A DNA stretch of 64,000 nt from Streptomyces sp. H39-S7 (GCF_027158205.1 NZ_JAPVLU010000020.1:54238-118237), one strand, 5' to 3'; positions 53,537 through 63,148 are shown, counted from the first letter of the stretch. Made by a program: numbers and translations. Notes: generated by a model from the letters alone, not told the origin.

Positions 53537-54374
53537 AGTGCGCCTCCTTGGGCCGCTCTGAACCCACCGCGCGGATCGCCGTGAGTTCCGCGGCCAGCCC
53601 GGCCGCGGAGGGGAAGTTGTCGTCCCGCTCCAGCAGGACGCCCGGCGGGCTGACCCGCTCGCGCAGCGCCGCGAGCACGTCCAGCACCGGCCGGGTCACC
53701 GGATGCGCGTGCGTGTCGTGCCAGACGCCGTCCTTCTCGATGCCGCCCGCCACATGCACGTAGGCGATGGCCTCCAGCGGCAGTTCGTCGAGCACCGCGA
53801 CCGGGTCCTCGCCCCGGTTCACGTGGTTGGTGTGCAGGTTGGCGACGTCGACGAGCAGCCGCACGCCGGTGCGCTCCACCAGCTCGTACAGGAACTCGCC
53901 CTCGCTGAACTCCTCGTCGGGCCAGCCGAGCAGCGGCGCGATGTTCTCCAGCGCGAGCGGCACGGGCAGGGCGTCCTGCGCGATGCGGACGTTCGCGCAG
54001 AGCACGTCGAGCGCGTCCCGCGTGCGGGGTACGGGCAGCAGGTGGCCGGCCTCCAGCCGGGGCGAGCCGGTCAGCGGCCCGCCGGCCCGTACGAACGCTA
54101 TGTGCTCGCTGACCAGCGGCGCCCCCAGCAGCCCCACCCGGGTGGCGAGCGCCGCCAGCCGTCCGGGGTCCGGGCGCTCCGCCCCGCCGAGGCCCAGGGA
54201 GACCCCGTGCGGGATCACCGTCGTGCCGCGCTCCCGCAGCCGCCGCAGCGGCTCCGGGAGGTGGTCGGCGCAGAGGTTCTCCGAGACGACCTCCACCCAC
54301 TCGACCCCGGCCAGTCCGTCGATCGCCTCCGCGATCTCCGGCCGCCAGCCGATCCCCGTACCCAGGTCCTTCAT
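53529..54374 (-). CDS. DUF692 (MNIO) iron-dependent oxidative enzyme
   Basis: 281 aa TIM-barrel protein of the multinuclear non-heme iron oxidase family (MbnB, TglH, HvfB relatives). Expected metal-binding elements are in place: HGVSLGLGG, SEHIAFV, LENIAPLLG, DVANLHTNHVN, YVHVAGG and DTHAHPV. Known members modify Cys or Asp of ribosomal peptides. The gene starts at ATG 54374 with GGAGGGGGAC upstream and is followed by an overlapping partner gene and the Cys-tail protein, so the tail is the obvious candidate substrate. Confidence 0.88.
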   Translation of the reverse strand: MKDLGTGIGWRPEIAEAIDGLAGVEWVEVVSENLCADHLPEPLRRLRERGTTVIPHGVSLGLGGAERPDPGRLAALATRVGLLGAPLVSEHIAFVRAGGPLTGSPRLEAGHLLPVPRTRDALDVLCANVRIAQDALPVPLALENIAPLLGWPDEEFSEGEFLYELVERTGVRLLVDVANLHTNHVNRGEDPVAVLDELPLEAIAYVHVAGGIEKDGVWHDTHAHPVTRPVLDVLAALRERVSPPGVLLERDDNFPSAAGLAAELTAIRAVGSERPKEAHCV

Positions 54375-54515
54375 GCCGTCCCCCTCCGCGTTGTTGCACA
54401 CGCCGTGCCGGGGTGATGGCCCCGTCAGGACCGGGCGAACCCTGTGGGCGGCCGGTTCAGAGCTTGATTTGAGGTTGCCATGCCAGGCGCGGGCCGCTCG
54501 GCGCCCGCGCCGGAG

Positions 54516-55205
54516 CTACGCGCCGGCGGTGCGGCGCAGCGGGCGGAAGTCGGAGACGACGGTGCAGGAGCCGGGGACGATCTCGGTGAAACCGGCGTCG
54601 CGCACCACGGGGAGGCCGGAATCGGTGAGCGCGGACCAGGCGGCGGGCGCGGGAGAGCGGACCGCGAGCGGGAAACCGGCGTCGCGCCACGCGGTCCGCT
54701 CGGCGTCCGTCAGTTCCCACCAGGCGAGCTGCGCGCCGTGGCCTGCCTGGGCCATGGCCTTGCCCGCGGACATGTCGAGCTCGGGGTTCATCCACAGCAC
54801 CGGCAGTCCGTCCTCCGCGGGCGGCGGGGGCTCGGGGTCGTCCAGCTCGGTGCCCGAGACCTGGAGCTTCGCCAGCACCTTGGGCCAGCCGTCCAGCGGG
54901 ACCGGCGGATAGACCCGCACCTCGGCCTCCTTGCCGGTCACGGTGATGTTCGGCAGGTACCCCGCGCGGCGCCACTCCGCGCCGCGCGCCCGCCGGACGA
55001 CCTTGCGGATCCGGGCGTCCTGCCAGTCCCGTACCGCCTCGGCCCATTCGCCGTCGCCCGCCGACCGTTCGTCGGACAGCAGGGTGAGGACGGCGCGCGC
55101 CGCGGTCTCCAGGGCGTCGGTGCGCCCCGGCGGGTCGTCCTTCTCGATGCGGACGACGAGCGGGAGGACGAACTGGGGCGCGGCGTCGCGGTCGATGCTG
55201 GTCAC
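54516..55205 (-). CDS. Protein with C-terminal PTH2-like (peptidyl-tRNA hydrolase 2) domain
   Basis: 229 aa. The C-terminal half contains LDMSAGKAMAQAGHGAQLA, a clear relative of the PTH2 motif (DLKMSKGKIAAQ, then HA), and ends GSCTVVSDF. The N-terminal 100 residues are helical and unassigned. Such actinobacterial proteins are annotated as peptidyl-tRNA hydrolases, but this is not the essential Pth. GTG 55205 follows a short divergent promoter shared with the PPTase gene. No link with the MNIO genes is proven; 141 bp separate them. Confidence 0.65.
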   Translation of the reverse strand: MTSIDRDAAPQFVLPLVVRIEKDDPPGRTDALETAARAVLTLLSDERSAGDGEWAEAVRDWQDARIRKVVRRARGAEWRRAGYLPNITVTGKEAEVRVYPPVPLDGWPKVLAKLQVSGTELDDPEPPPPAEDGLPVLWMNPELDMSAGKAMAQAGHGAQLAWWELTDAERTAWRDAGFPLAVRSPAPAAWSALTDSGLPVVRDAGFTEIVPGSCTVVSDFRPLRRTAGA

Positions 55206-55309
55206 GGCCACAGTCTGCCACCGTGCCCGGTCGAGGACGCGGCGGGCCGTCCGACGGTCCGCGGCCGGATCCGCCCGGCCGCGAACCGTCGACGATCTAC
55301 CATGAGCCG

Positions 55310-56029
55310 GTGGATACGGCCGCGATACGCGTTCCCAGTGAGCTCGACCCGGTGGCGCACGTCGAGCCGATGGCGCTGCCCGCCCCCGGCGACCCGCCAC
55401 GGCTGTGGCTGGTCGACGCGGCCCGGCACGCCGCCTTCGCGGCCCGGCTGGCGTCCGGTGTCCTCGACCCGCGGGAGCTGCGCCGCGCCGCGGCCTTCCG
55501 CGCCGACGCCGACCGGGACTGCTACCGCGCCGCGCACGTGGGGCTGCGGCTGCTGCTCGGAGCCCACCTCGGCACCGCGCCGGGGGGCATCACGCTGGTC
55601 CAGGAGGACTGCCCGTCGTGCGGCGGGCCGCACGGTCGGCCGGCCGTGGAGGGCGGCGGCGTGCACTTCTCGCTGTCGCACAGCGGGAGTTTCGCCCTGC
55701 TGGCCTTCGCCGCGACCCCGGTCGGGGTGGATGTGGAGACCGTTCCCTCGCCCGACGCGGTGGCGGACGTCGCGGCCGTGATGCATCCGGTGGAGATCGC
55801 CGAGCTGGGAGCGCTGGAGCCGCCGGATCGGCCCGCGGCCTTCGCGCGGGCGTGGGTGCGGAAGGAGGCGTACCTGAAGGGGCTGGGCATCGGTCTCGGC
55901 CGTGAGCCCTCGTTGGACTACGTGGGGACCGGCGTGGCGCCCGCCGCCGGCCCGGCGGGCTGGTCCCTCGCCGATGTGGCCGTGGGGGAGAACCGCGCCG
56001 CCGCGGTCGCCGTGGCCGCCCCGAACTGA
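55310..56029 (+). CDS. 4'-phosphopantetheinyl transferase (Sfp type)
   Basis: About 239 aa. GGVHFSLSHSGSFALLAF, PVGVDVETV and WVRKEAYLKGLGIGL are the three conserved Sfp motifs, including the Mg-binding Asp-Glu. It activates carrier proteins of polyketide, peptide or arylating systems by attaching phosphopantetheine from CoA. Start uncertain: GTG 55310 lacks a good RBS, and the frame is open further upstream. First of the genes that look like secondary metabolism at the right side of the window. Confidence 0.88.
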   Translation: MDTAAIRVPSELDPVAHVEPMALPAPGDPPRLWLVDAARHAAFAARLASGVLDPRELRRAAAFRADADRDCYRAAHVGLRLLLGAHLGTAPGGITLVQEDCPSCGGPHGRPAVEGGGVHFSLSHSGSFALLAFAATPVGVDVETVPSPDAVADVAAVMHPVEIAELGALEPPDRPAAFARAWVRKEAYLKGLGIGLGREPSLDYVGTGVAPAAGPAGWSLADVAVGENRAAAVAVAAPN

Positions 56030-56221
56030 GCGTCCCCGCATACCGACCCGTGTCGGCCATGCCCCGCCGGACCGCCTCACCCACCCCCTAACACCTCCCT
56101 GTCTCCGCCGCCGGTCCGGTATCGCGTACGGACTCCTGCGAGGCTGATTCCGGCCGCTTTCCGGCCACGGTCCGGCCCGGCCAGGGCCCGGCCCCCCAGC
56201 CCCGGCCCAGCGAGGAGCGTC

Positions 56222-57100
56222 ATGGACGGCACCAGCACCGGCAACCCGCGGATCACCGGCACGACCCGGCTGTTCGCGGTCATCGGCGACCCGGTCGCGC
56301 AGGTCCAGGCTCCGATGATGGTCAATCCGCTCTTCGTCGAACTGGGCGCCGACGCCGTCCTGGTGCCCGTGCACGCCCGTCCGGAGAACCTCCGGCAGGT
56401 CATCACCGGGCTGCAGCGCACCGAGAACGTCGACGGGCTGCTGATCACCGTGCCGCACAAGGCGGCCGCCCTGCGGTTCGCCGATCTGGTCAGTCCGGCC
56501 GCCGAGTTGAGCGGTGGCACGAACGCGATCCGGCGGGCCGCCGACGGCGGCTGGCACGCGGACAACTTCGACGGCGAGGGCTTCGTCCGGGGGCTGCTCG
56601 CCGAGGGCCACAACCCGTACCGCAAGCGGATCGCGCTGGCCGGAGCCGGTGGAGCCGGCCGCGCCATCGCCGTCGCGCTGCTGTTGGCGGGAGCGGAGGT
56701 CGCCGTCTGGGACCGGGACCTGGCGCGGGTGAACGCGCTGGTCTCGCAACTGGCGGAGCACTGGCCGGGGCGGGTGACGGGGTCGGCGCGGCCCACTCTG
56801 GCGGCGGCGGACATGGCGGTGAACGCCACCCCGATGGGCCTGGACCCGGACGATCCGCTGCCCTTCGACCCGGCGGAGCTGCCGGCCGGGGCGGTGGTCG
56901 CCGACATCATCATGAAGCCGCGGACGACCCCGCTGCTGCGGGCCGCCGGGGCGCGCGGGCTGCGGATCCAGTACGGCGCGCCGATGCTGGCGCAGCAGCT
57001 CGCCCTCTACCGGGAGTTCTTCGGGATGGACGACCTGGCGCGATCCGAGCGCTCCGAGGGCCGGGACCGGTTCAGTGGCCGGGCGGTTACTGCGCGATAG
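56222..57100 (+). CDS. Shikimate-dehydrogenase-like protein, variant active site
   Basis: 292 aa with both AroE halves. The catalytic Lys (LITVPHKAAA) and Asp (DNFDGEGFVRGL) are kept, and the NADP site reads LAGAGGAGRAIAVALL. The carboxylate-binding SxS of true shikimate dehydrogenases (SLSP) is replaced by Gln-Val-Gln (VAQVQAP). The enzyme may therefore use a related compound, such as an amino- or deoxy-shikimate or quinate. ATG 56222 has GAGGAG upstream. The next gene makes DAHP, so both feed or branch the shikimate pathway. Confidence 0.82.
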   Translation: MDGTSTGNPRITGTTRLFAVIGDPVAQVQAPMMVNPLFVELGADAVLVPVHARPENLRQVITGLQRTENVDGLLITVPHKAAALRFADLVSPAAELSGGTNAIRRAADGGWHADNFDGEGFVRGLLAEGHNPYRKRIALAGAGGAGRAIAVALLLAGAEVAVWDRDLARVNALVSQLAEHWPGRVTGSARPTLAAADMAVNATPMGLDPDDPLPFDPAELPAGAVVADIIMKPRTTPLLRAAGARGLRIQYGAPMLAQQLALYREFFGMDDLARSERSEGRDRFSGRAVTAR

Positions 57101-57136
57101 CCGGTCAGTGTGCGGCCTCTTCCTACGCTGCTCGGT

Positions 57137-58525
57137 ATGTCACCAGCTATCGCGACCCAGCCCCAACCACCGCCGGTGCGGGACCCGTTGCCGGCCCGTC
57201 TGAGGGTGCTCGCGGACGAGACGTTCGCCCTGCCCGCGGCGCAGCAGCCCGAGTACGAGGACCCGGAGGCGGTCCGCGAGGCACGCGGGGTGCTGGAGCG
57301 GATGCCGCCGCTCGTCGTGCCCGGCGAGGTCGACCGGCTGCAGACCCGGCTCGCGGAGGTCGCCCGGGGCCGGGCGTTCCTGCTGCAGGGCGGCGACTGC
57401 GCCGAGACATTCGCCGGGAACACCGAGGCCCATGTGCGGTCCAACCTGCGCACGCTGCTGCAGATGGCCGTGGTCCTGACCTACGCGGCCAGCCTGCCGG
57501 TGGTGAAGGTGGGGCGGACCGCCGGCCAGTACGCCAAGCCCCGGTCGAACAGCAGCGACACCCTCGGACTGCCGGTCTACCGCGGAGACATCGTCAACTC
57601 CGCCACCCCCTCACCGGCAGCACGGATCCCCGACCCGAACCGGATGCTCCAGGCGTACGCCCACTCCGGTGCCACCCTCAACCTGATCCGGGCCATGGCC
57701 TCGGCGGGCATGGCCGATCTGCACCAGGTGCACGACTGGAACCGCGACTTCGTCCGCACCTCCCCGGCCGGTGAGCGCTACCAGGCGCTGGCCGCGGAGA
57801 TCGACAACGGCCTGCGCTTCATGTCGGCGTGCAACGTCGACCACGGCGCCCTGCACACCACGGAGATCTATGCCAGCCACGAGGCGCTGCTGCTGGACTA
57901 CGAGCGGGGGCTGCTGCGGGCCGCGGGTCCCGAGGGCGCGGAGCGGCTGTACAGCCTGTCGTCGCACTTCCTGTGGATCGGGGAGCGCACCCGGCAACTG
58001 GACGGCGCGCACATCGCACTCGCCGCGATGCTGGCGAATCCCATCGGCCTCAAGATAGGCCCGACCACCACACCGGAGCAGGCGGCCGAGTACGTCGAGC
58101 GGCTCGATCCGGACGGGGTGCCCGGCCGGCTCACGCTGATCAGCCGGATGGGCTACGGGAAGATCCGTGAGGTGCTGCCGGCGATCGTGGAGAAGGTGAC
58201 GGCCTCCGGTCATCAGGTGATCTGGCAGTGCGACCCCATGCACGGCAACACCCACGAGACGGCGAGCGGTTACAAGTCCCGGCACTTCGACCACATCCTC
58301 GACGAGGTCAAGGGGTTCTTCCAGGTCCACCGCGACCTCGGCACCCACCCCGGCGGGCTGCACATCGAGCTCACCGGCGACCACGTCACCGAATGCCTGG
58401 GCGGTGCGCAGCAGATCGACGACACCGCGCTGGCCGGGCGCTACGAGACCAGCTGCGATCCGCGGCTCAACCCGCAGCAGTCGGTGGAGCTGGCCTTCCT
58501 GGTCGCCGAGCTGGTGCGGGGATGA
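57137..58525 (+). CDS. Type II DAHP synthase
   Basis: 462 aa class II 3-deoxy-D-arabino-heptulosonate-7-phosphate synthase. Motifs LLQGGDCAETF, KVGRTAGQYAKPRS, HWIGERTR-like FLWIGERTRQLDGAH, and QVIWQCDPMHGNTHE with metal ligands are complete. It condenses PEP and erythrose-4-phosphate. A copy next to an AroE variant, a PPTase and oxidases suggests a pathway-specific second copy rather than the housekeeping one; that cannot be verified from this window. Two hairpins follow. Confidence 0.93.
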   Translation: MSPAIATQPQPPPVRDPLPARLRVLADETFALPAAQQPEYEDPEAVREARGVLERMPPLVVPGEVDRLQTRLAEVARGRAFLLQGGDCAETFAGNTEAHVRSNLRTLLQMAVVLTYAASLPVVKVGRTAGQYAKPRSNSSDTLGLPVYRGDIVNSATPSPAARIPDPNRMLQAYAHSGATLNLIRAMASAGMADLHQVHDWNRDFVRTSPAGERYQALAAEIDNGLRFMSACNVDHGALHTTEIYASHEALLLDYERGLLRAAGPEGAERLYSLSSHFLWIGERTRQLDGAHIALAAMLANPIGLKIGPTTTPEQAAEYVERLDPDGVPGRLTLISRMGYGKIREVLPAIVEKVTASGHQVIWQCDPMHGNTHETASGYKSRHFDHILDEVKGFFQVHRDLGTHPGGLHIELTGDHVTECLGGAQQIDDTALAGRYETSCDPRLNPQQSVELAFLVAELVRG

Positions 58526-58530
58526 CCGGG

Positions 58531-58562
58531 CCCGTCCGGCCGCTCATGGCCGGCCGGACGGG
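58531..58562. terminator. First hairpin after the DAHP synthase gene
   Basis: Arms CCCGTCCGGCCG and CGGCCGGACGGG with an 8-nt loop, 5 bp after the stop. Confidence 0.7.
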
Positions 58563-58571
58563 CCGGGGCAC

Positions 58572-58618
58572 ACCACCGCCTGCGACGGGCCCGGTCGGAG
58601 CCCGTCGCAGGCGGTGGT
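58572..58618. terminator. Second hairpin between convergent genes
   Basis: Perfect 19-bp stem starting ACCACCGCCTGCGACGGGC with a 9-nt loop; serves both the DAHP synthase and the minus-strand acyltransferase gene. Confidence 0.85.
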
Positions 58619-58638
58619 CGGTGCGGTCGTCGCCCCGG

Positions 58639-59847
58639 CTAGCCGGCGGCGGCGTGCTCCACTTCCCGCGGCGCGGCGGGATCGCTCCGCGGCGGGATCT
58701 TGCGGCTCCGGCTCCAGGCGCGCATGGCGGGCTTCTCCACCAGGACGTGCAGGAGCCAGCCGGCGAGCAGCGTCGCCAGGAAGTAGCCGATCACCACGAG
58801 TACGGCGACCGGAGTGCTGTAGGTGTCCGCGCCCAGGAGTGCGGGGCGGCCCCAGAAGACCACGATGCCCTGGCACATGTAGAAGCCGAAGGAGACGTTT
58901 CCGAACCAGACCATGAAGCGGCCGTTGAGGTAGGTGCGCGCTCCCCGGATGTCGGCGGAGGCCGCCGCGCCGATCGCCACGCTGAACGGAATGATCGTGG
59001 CGGAGACGAAGTTGAAGGGCGGCGGCACGTAGAGCGCGGCGGCGTAACCGGCCGCCAGCAGGGTCAGGACGGCGGCGGCGGGAATGCGCGGCCACTTGCC
59101 CGCCAGGACGATGCGGGCCAGCAGCATGCCCAGAACGAATTCGAAGAGCCGCATCGGCGGGAACGTGTAGTTGAACCACATCTGCGTCATCGAGAGCGGA
59201 ATGATCGGGTTCTTCGGGGAGTCGGTGACGATATAGGTGGTGACCAGTCCGACTCCGACGGTGCACGCGACCATGGTGCCCGCCCACAGCCACAGCCGGT
59301 TCAGCTGGATGCGGCTCACGCCGAGCAGCGCCAGCGGGAACAGCATGTAGAAGAGCAATTCGGAACACAGCGACCAGGCGGGCGGGTTGACGCCCATCTG
59401 GAGAGCGGCGTCCGTGCTGTAGGAGTTCACCAGGAACAGGCTGGAGAGCCACGCGCTCACCGGGGCGTAGGCGCCGGCGAACAGGGCCAGCGCGATGCCC
59501 CAGGTGACGAGGTGATTCGGGAAGATCTTGACCAGGCGGCGCCGCAGGTAGTGGGTCACCCGGTCACCGGGCCGCAGCGACCAGGTCAGGATGAAGCCGC
59601 TCAGCAGGAAGAAGAACGACACCCCCATGTACCCGGCGGGGGCGAAGAAGTCGTAGAGGCCCTGGGCGACGTCCTGGTCGCCGAAGGGGTTGATCGGCCC
59701 GGTCGGCTTGATCGGGTCGAAGGGCTGCAGTATGTGGATCGCGAAGACGAGCAGCGCGGCAAAAGGCCGCATTCCCGTCAGCGAATTGAGACTGGTGCGT
59801 TCCGGTATTCGTGGATCGGATTCCACGACCGGCATGGTTGCGGGCAC
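58639..59847 (-). CDS. Acyltransferase-3 family membrane protein
   Basis: 402 aa with about ten membrane spans. LTGMRPFAALLVFAIHIL carries the catalytic-type His of acyltransferase 3 proteins, and SFFFLLSGFILTWS and CSELLFYMLFPL are typical. GTG 59847 is seven bases after AGGAG. It may O-acylate a cell-wall sugar or a small molecule. It is transcribed away from the flavoenzyme gene with a 278-bp promoter region between, so membership in the neighbouring pathway is open. Confidence 0.85.
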   Translation of the reverse strand: MPATMPVVESDPRIPERTSLNSLTGMRPFAALLVFAIHILQPFDPIKPTGPINPFGDQDVAQGLYDFFAPAGYMGVSFFFLLSGFILTWSLRPGDRVTHYLRRRLVKIFPNHLVTWGIALALFAGAYAPVSAWLSSLFLVNSYSTDAALQMGVNPPAWSLCSELLFYMLFPLALLGVSRIQLNRLWLWAGTMVACTVGVGLVTTYIVTDSPKNPIIPLSMTQMWFNYTFPPMRLFEFVLGMLLARIVLAGKWPRIPAAAVLTLLAAGYAAALYVPPPFNFVSATIIPFSVAIGAAASADIRGARTYLNGRFMVWFGNVSFGFYMCQGIVVFWGRPALLGADTYSTPVAVLVVIGYFLATLLAGWLLHVLVEKPAMRAWSRSRKIPPRSDPAAPREVEHAAAG

Positions 59848-60125
59848 GTCCGAGCTCCTCTCGCTGCCAAGGCGGCGCAATCCATCGGCAGGGAGGAGTG
59901 GAAGATCTTTCCCAGCATGCCGGTGATCCGCAGCCATTCATGGCGAGTTTAGGTAGCCCGCACGTTCGAACAGTCCCGTATCACCCCCCTCTCTTTCCGG
60001 CCAACCGTGGCCGTGAAGTGCCGGAGAACTGAGGGGAGTTATGGCCCCGCCCGCGCGGGTTAGTCTCGCCGCGAATCCACGGGGACTCTCGTGATTTCCG
60101 TACATGACTATTCATCGGAGGAACG

Positions 60126-61631
60126 ATGATCAACAGAAGGTCTCTGCTTCGCACCGGAGGAGCACTCGCCCTGGGGGCCTCGGTCGTCGGGAACGCCACT
60201 TCGGCCGCCGCCGCGGGCGGCAAAGCCGCCGGCCCCGACTGGGCGAAGCTGCGCAGCTGCATACAGGGCGATGTGGTGCTGCCGTCGGATGCCACCTATG
60301 CGACGGCGAAACAGAACAAGATCGCGGAATTCGACGCGATCACCCCGGACGGCATCGTCTACGGGGAGTCCGTCGCGGACGTCACCGCGGCGATCCGCTT
60401 CGCCCGGGACAACGGCCTGTCGCTGCGCACCCGCAGTGGCGGCCACAACTTCGCCGGCTGGTCCCTGGGCGAGGGCCTGGTCCTGGACGTCTCGCGCATC
60501 AACCACATCAAGGGCGGCGGCAACCCGACCGTGCACCTGGGCCCCGGAGCCCACAGCATCGACGCGGTCACCGCCCTGAAGCCCTACAACCAGCAGATCG
60601 TCACCGGCACCTGCCCGACGGTGTGCCCCGGCGGCTTCTTCTCCGGCGGCGGCATCGGCTACCAGAGCCGGGCGTACGGCATCGGCAGCGACCGGGTGGT
60701 CTCCGCGCTGGTCGCGCTGGCCGACGGCACCGTCATCCGCGCCTCCGAGACGCAGCACGCGGACCTGCTCTGGGGCCTGCGCGGCGGCGGTGGCGGCAAC
60801 TTCGGTGTCGTCCTCGACTTCGAGGTCCGGCCCATCTCCGCGCCGCGGATGGTCTTCTACGAGCAGATCTGGAACTGGGAGGACGCCCAGGAGTTCCTGC
60901 CGGTCTGGCAGGCCTGGTACGCCGAGTCGCCGCGCAACAGCAGCGCCCAGGTCATCATCGTGGTGCCCGACGCCGCCGAGGGCAACGCCCCGTTCATCCT
61001 GCAGCAGGGCTGCTTCTACGGGCCGAAGTCCCAGGCCGACGCCGCGCTGGCCGAGCTGGGCTCGCAGGTGGGCCGCACGCCCGCCAGCAGCACCGTCCTC
61101 GACCTGCCGTACGACGAGGGCATGCACCACATCTACGGCCTGGCCAACGAGGCCAGCGTCGAGGCCGTGCTGGCCCGCACCCCCTGGCAGCGCATGCGCA
61201 CCCGCATGGTCGAGCAGCCCTTCGACGCCGCGGCCTCGGCCGCCGCCCTGGCCGCGTTCGACGCCGACCGGCGCCCCGGGCAGACCCGCTACCTGAGCTT
61301 CATGGGCCTGGGCGGCGCGGCCGGCGACCCCAGCCCGACGGCCACCGCGTACGTGCACCGCGACGCGCTCTTCCACGTCGGCTACGGCATCGCGCTGCAG
61401 AGCGCCGCCCCGGCACCCGAGGACGCGGCCGCCGCCATCGCGTGGACCACCAAGGGCTTCAACGCCGTCGCGCCCTTCTCCAACGGCCAGTCCTACATCA
61501 ACTTCCCCGACCCGCTGCTGACCGACTGGAAGGCCGCCTACTACGGCCAGAACTACCCGCGCCTGCTCCAGGTCAACAAGCGGTACGACCCGGACAACTT
61601 CTTCACGCACCCGCGCGCCATCGGTGCCTGA
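60126..61631 (+). CDS. Tat-exported BBE-type FAD oxidoreductase
   Basis: 501 aa. Begins MINRRSLLRTGGALALGASV, a twin-arginine signal. The VAO-type FAD domain has RSGGHNFAGWS with the His for 8-alpha linkage and TGTCPTVCPGGFFSGGGIG with the Cys that in relatives forms the second covalent bond. The BBE motif closes the C-terminus (YYGQNYPRLLQVNKRYDPDNFF). Such enzymes oxidise alcohols, sugars or close rings. Precedes a P450 by 56 bp on the same strand, likely one operon. Confidence 0.9.
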   Translation: MINRRSLLRTGGALALGASVVGNATSAAAAGGKAAGPDWAKLRSCIQGDVVLPSDATYATAKQNKIAEFDAITPDGIVYGESVADVTAAIRFARDNGLSLRTRSGGHNFAGWSLGEGLVLDVSRINHIKGGGNPTVHLGPGAHSIDAVTALKPYNQQIVTGTCPTVCPGGFFSGGGIGYQSRAYGIGSDRVVSALVALADGTVIRASETQHADLLWGLRGGGGGNFGVVLDFEVRPISAPRMVFYEQIWNWEDAQEFLPVWQAWYAESPRNSSAQVIIVVPDAAEGNAPFILQQGCFYGPKSQADAALAELGSQVGRTPASSTVLDLPYDEGMHHIYGLANEASVEAVLARTPWQRMRTRMVEQPFDAAASAAALAAFDADRRPGQTRYLSFMGLGGAAGDPSPTATAYVHRDALFHVGYGIALQSAAPAPEDAAAAIAWTTKGFNAVAPFSNGQSYINFPDPLLTDWKAAYYGQNYPRLLQVNKRYDPDNFFTHPRAIGA

Positions 61632-61687
61632 CGCACCGTCATCCTGCCCGAGGCTACGTCACGCACACAAAGGAAGGTCGACGTCTG

Positions 61688-62896
61688 ATGACGGTTACCG
61701 ACAGCGAAGTTGTGAACTACCCCTTCGCGCCGGCGGAGGCTGTTGATATCCACCCCAAGTACGCCGAGCTGCGCGCGGAACAGGCGCTGACCCGCGTCAA
61801 CATGCAGTACGGCGGCGAGGCCTGGCTCGCCACCCGGTACGACGACATCAAGGTCGTCCTCGCCGACCCCCGCTTCAGCCGCGCGGAGACCGTGGGCAAG
61901 GACGTACCCCGGGTACGCAAGGCCTACGAGGAGAAGAACATCGTCAGCATGGACGACCCGGAGCACGGCCGGCTGCGCAAGCTGGTCGCGAAGGCGTTCA
62001 CCGTCCGGCGGGTCGAGCAGATGCGGCCCAGGACGCAGCAGATCGCCGACGACCTGCTCGACAAGCTCACCGCCGAGGGCCGCACCGAGGGCGACCTGGC
62101 GAGCCAGTTCGCCTGGATGCTGCCGATCACCGTGATCTGCGAAATGCTCGGTGTGCCGCTGGAGGACCACTACAGGTTCCGCGGCTGGATCGACACCTGG
62201 CTCACGGTGGGCGAGACCTACACCCTCGAAGAGATGAACGAGGCGCGCTTCGAGCGGCTGCCGGAGTACCTGGCGACCCTGATCGCCAAGCGCCGCGCGG
62301 AGCCCACCGACGACCTGCTGTCCGCACTGGTCTCGGCCCGCGACGACGACGACCGGCTCAGTGAGGAGGAGCTGATCACCATGGGCATCGCCCTGCTGGC
62401 GACCGGCCACCACACCACGGCCAACCAGCTGGCGAACTACCTCTACACGCTGCTCTCCCGCCCCGGCTACTGGCAGCAGCTGCTGGACGACCCGGAGCTG
62501 GTCCCCACCGCCGTGGAGGAGCTGCTGCGCTACACCCCGCTGAGCCCGTACTCCGAGAACACCCGTATCGCCACCGCCGACATCGAGTTGGGCGGCCAGT
62601 TGGTCAGGGCCGGCGAAGCGGTCATGATCTTCCCCGCGATCGGCAACCGGGACGAGCGGGTCTTCGAGCGTCCCGAGGAGCTCGACCTGACCCGCAAGCA
62701 CAACCCGCACATGGCCTTCGGCCACGGCATCCACCACTGCCTGGGCGCCCCGCTGGCCCGGATCGAGCTGCAGATCGCCCTGTCGACCCTGATCCGCCGG
62801 CTGCCGACGCTGGAACTGGCCGTACTCGCCGAGGAGGTCCCCTGGAAGGTCGACAACGTCGTCCGCGGGGTGAGCGGCCTGCCGGTGCGGTGGTGA
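61688..62896 (+). CDS. Cytochrome P450
   Basis: 402 aa bacterial class I P450. I-helix ALLATGHHTTANQLANYL, K-helix EELLRY (ExxR), heme loop FGHGIHHCLGAPLAR with Cys351 as ligand. The start ATG follows an AAGGAAGGTC-type RBS. A ferredoxin gene overlaps its stop, so the electron donor is supplied in the same unit. Closest in style to CYP105/107 biosynthetic P450s; substrate unknown. Confidence 0.95.
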   Translation: MTVTDSEVVNYPFAPAEAVDIHPKYAELRAEQALTRVNMQYGGEAWLATRYDDIKVVLADPRFSRAETVGKDVPRVRKAYEEKNIVSMDDPEHGRLRKLVAKAFTVRRVEQMRPRTQQIADDLLDKLTAEGRTEGDLASQFAWMLPITVICEMLGVPLEDHYRFRGWIDTWLTVGETYTLEEMNEARFERLPEYLATLIAKRRAEPTDDLLSALVSARDDDDRLSEEELITMGIALLATGHHTTANQLANYLYTLLSRPGYWQQLLDDPELVPTAVEELLRYTPLSPYSENTRIATADIELGGQLVRAGEAVMIFPAIGNRDERVFERPEELDLTRKHNPHMAFGHGIHHCLGAPLARIELQIALSTLIRRLPTLELAVLAEEVPWKVDNVVRGVSGLPVRW

Positions 62897-63126
62897 GCGC
62901 GATGGGCTCCTGGCACGTGGAGGTCGACCACCGCGTCTGCATGGGGGCGGGGCTGTGCAACGGCAACCTGCCCGACCGCTTCGAGCTCGTCGACGCCAAG
63001 TCCATCCCGGTAGCGGAGTGGATCGAACCCGACGAGGACGTACTCGACGCCGCGGACTACTGCCCGTACCGGGCGATCCGCATCACCGACAAGACCACCG
63101 GCGAGACCCTGTCGGCCGGCGACTGA
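62893..63126 (+). CDS. [3Fe-4S]-type ferredoxin
   Basis: 77 aa. Cysteines in VCMGAGLC and DYCPYRAI match the three-Cys ferredoxins that serve P450s. GTG 62893 overlaps the P450 stop (GTGA); ATG 62902 is an alternative. No ferredoxin reductase is in the window. Confidence 0.93.
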   Translation: MSAMGSWHVEVDHRVCMGAGLCNGNLPDRFELVDAKSIPVAEWIEPDEDVLDAADYCPYRAIRITDKTTGETLSAGD

Positions 63127-63148
63127 GCCGAAAGGCAGGAGAACGGTC

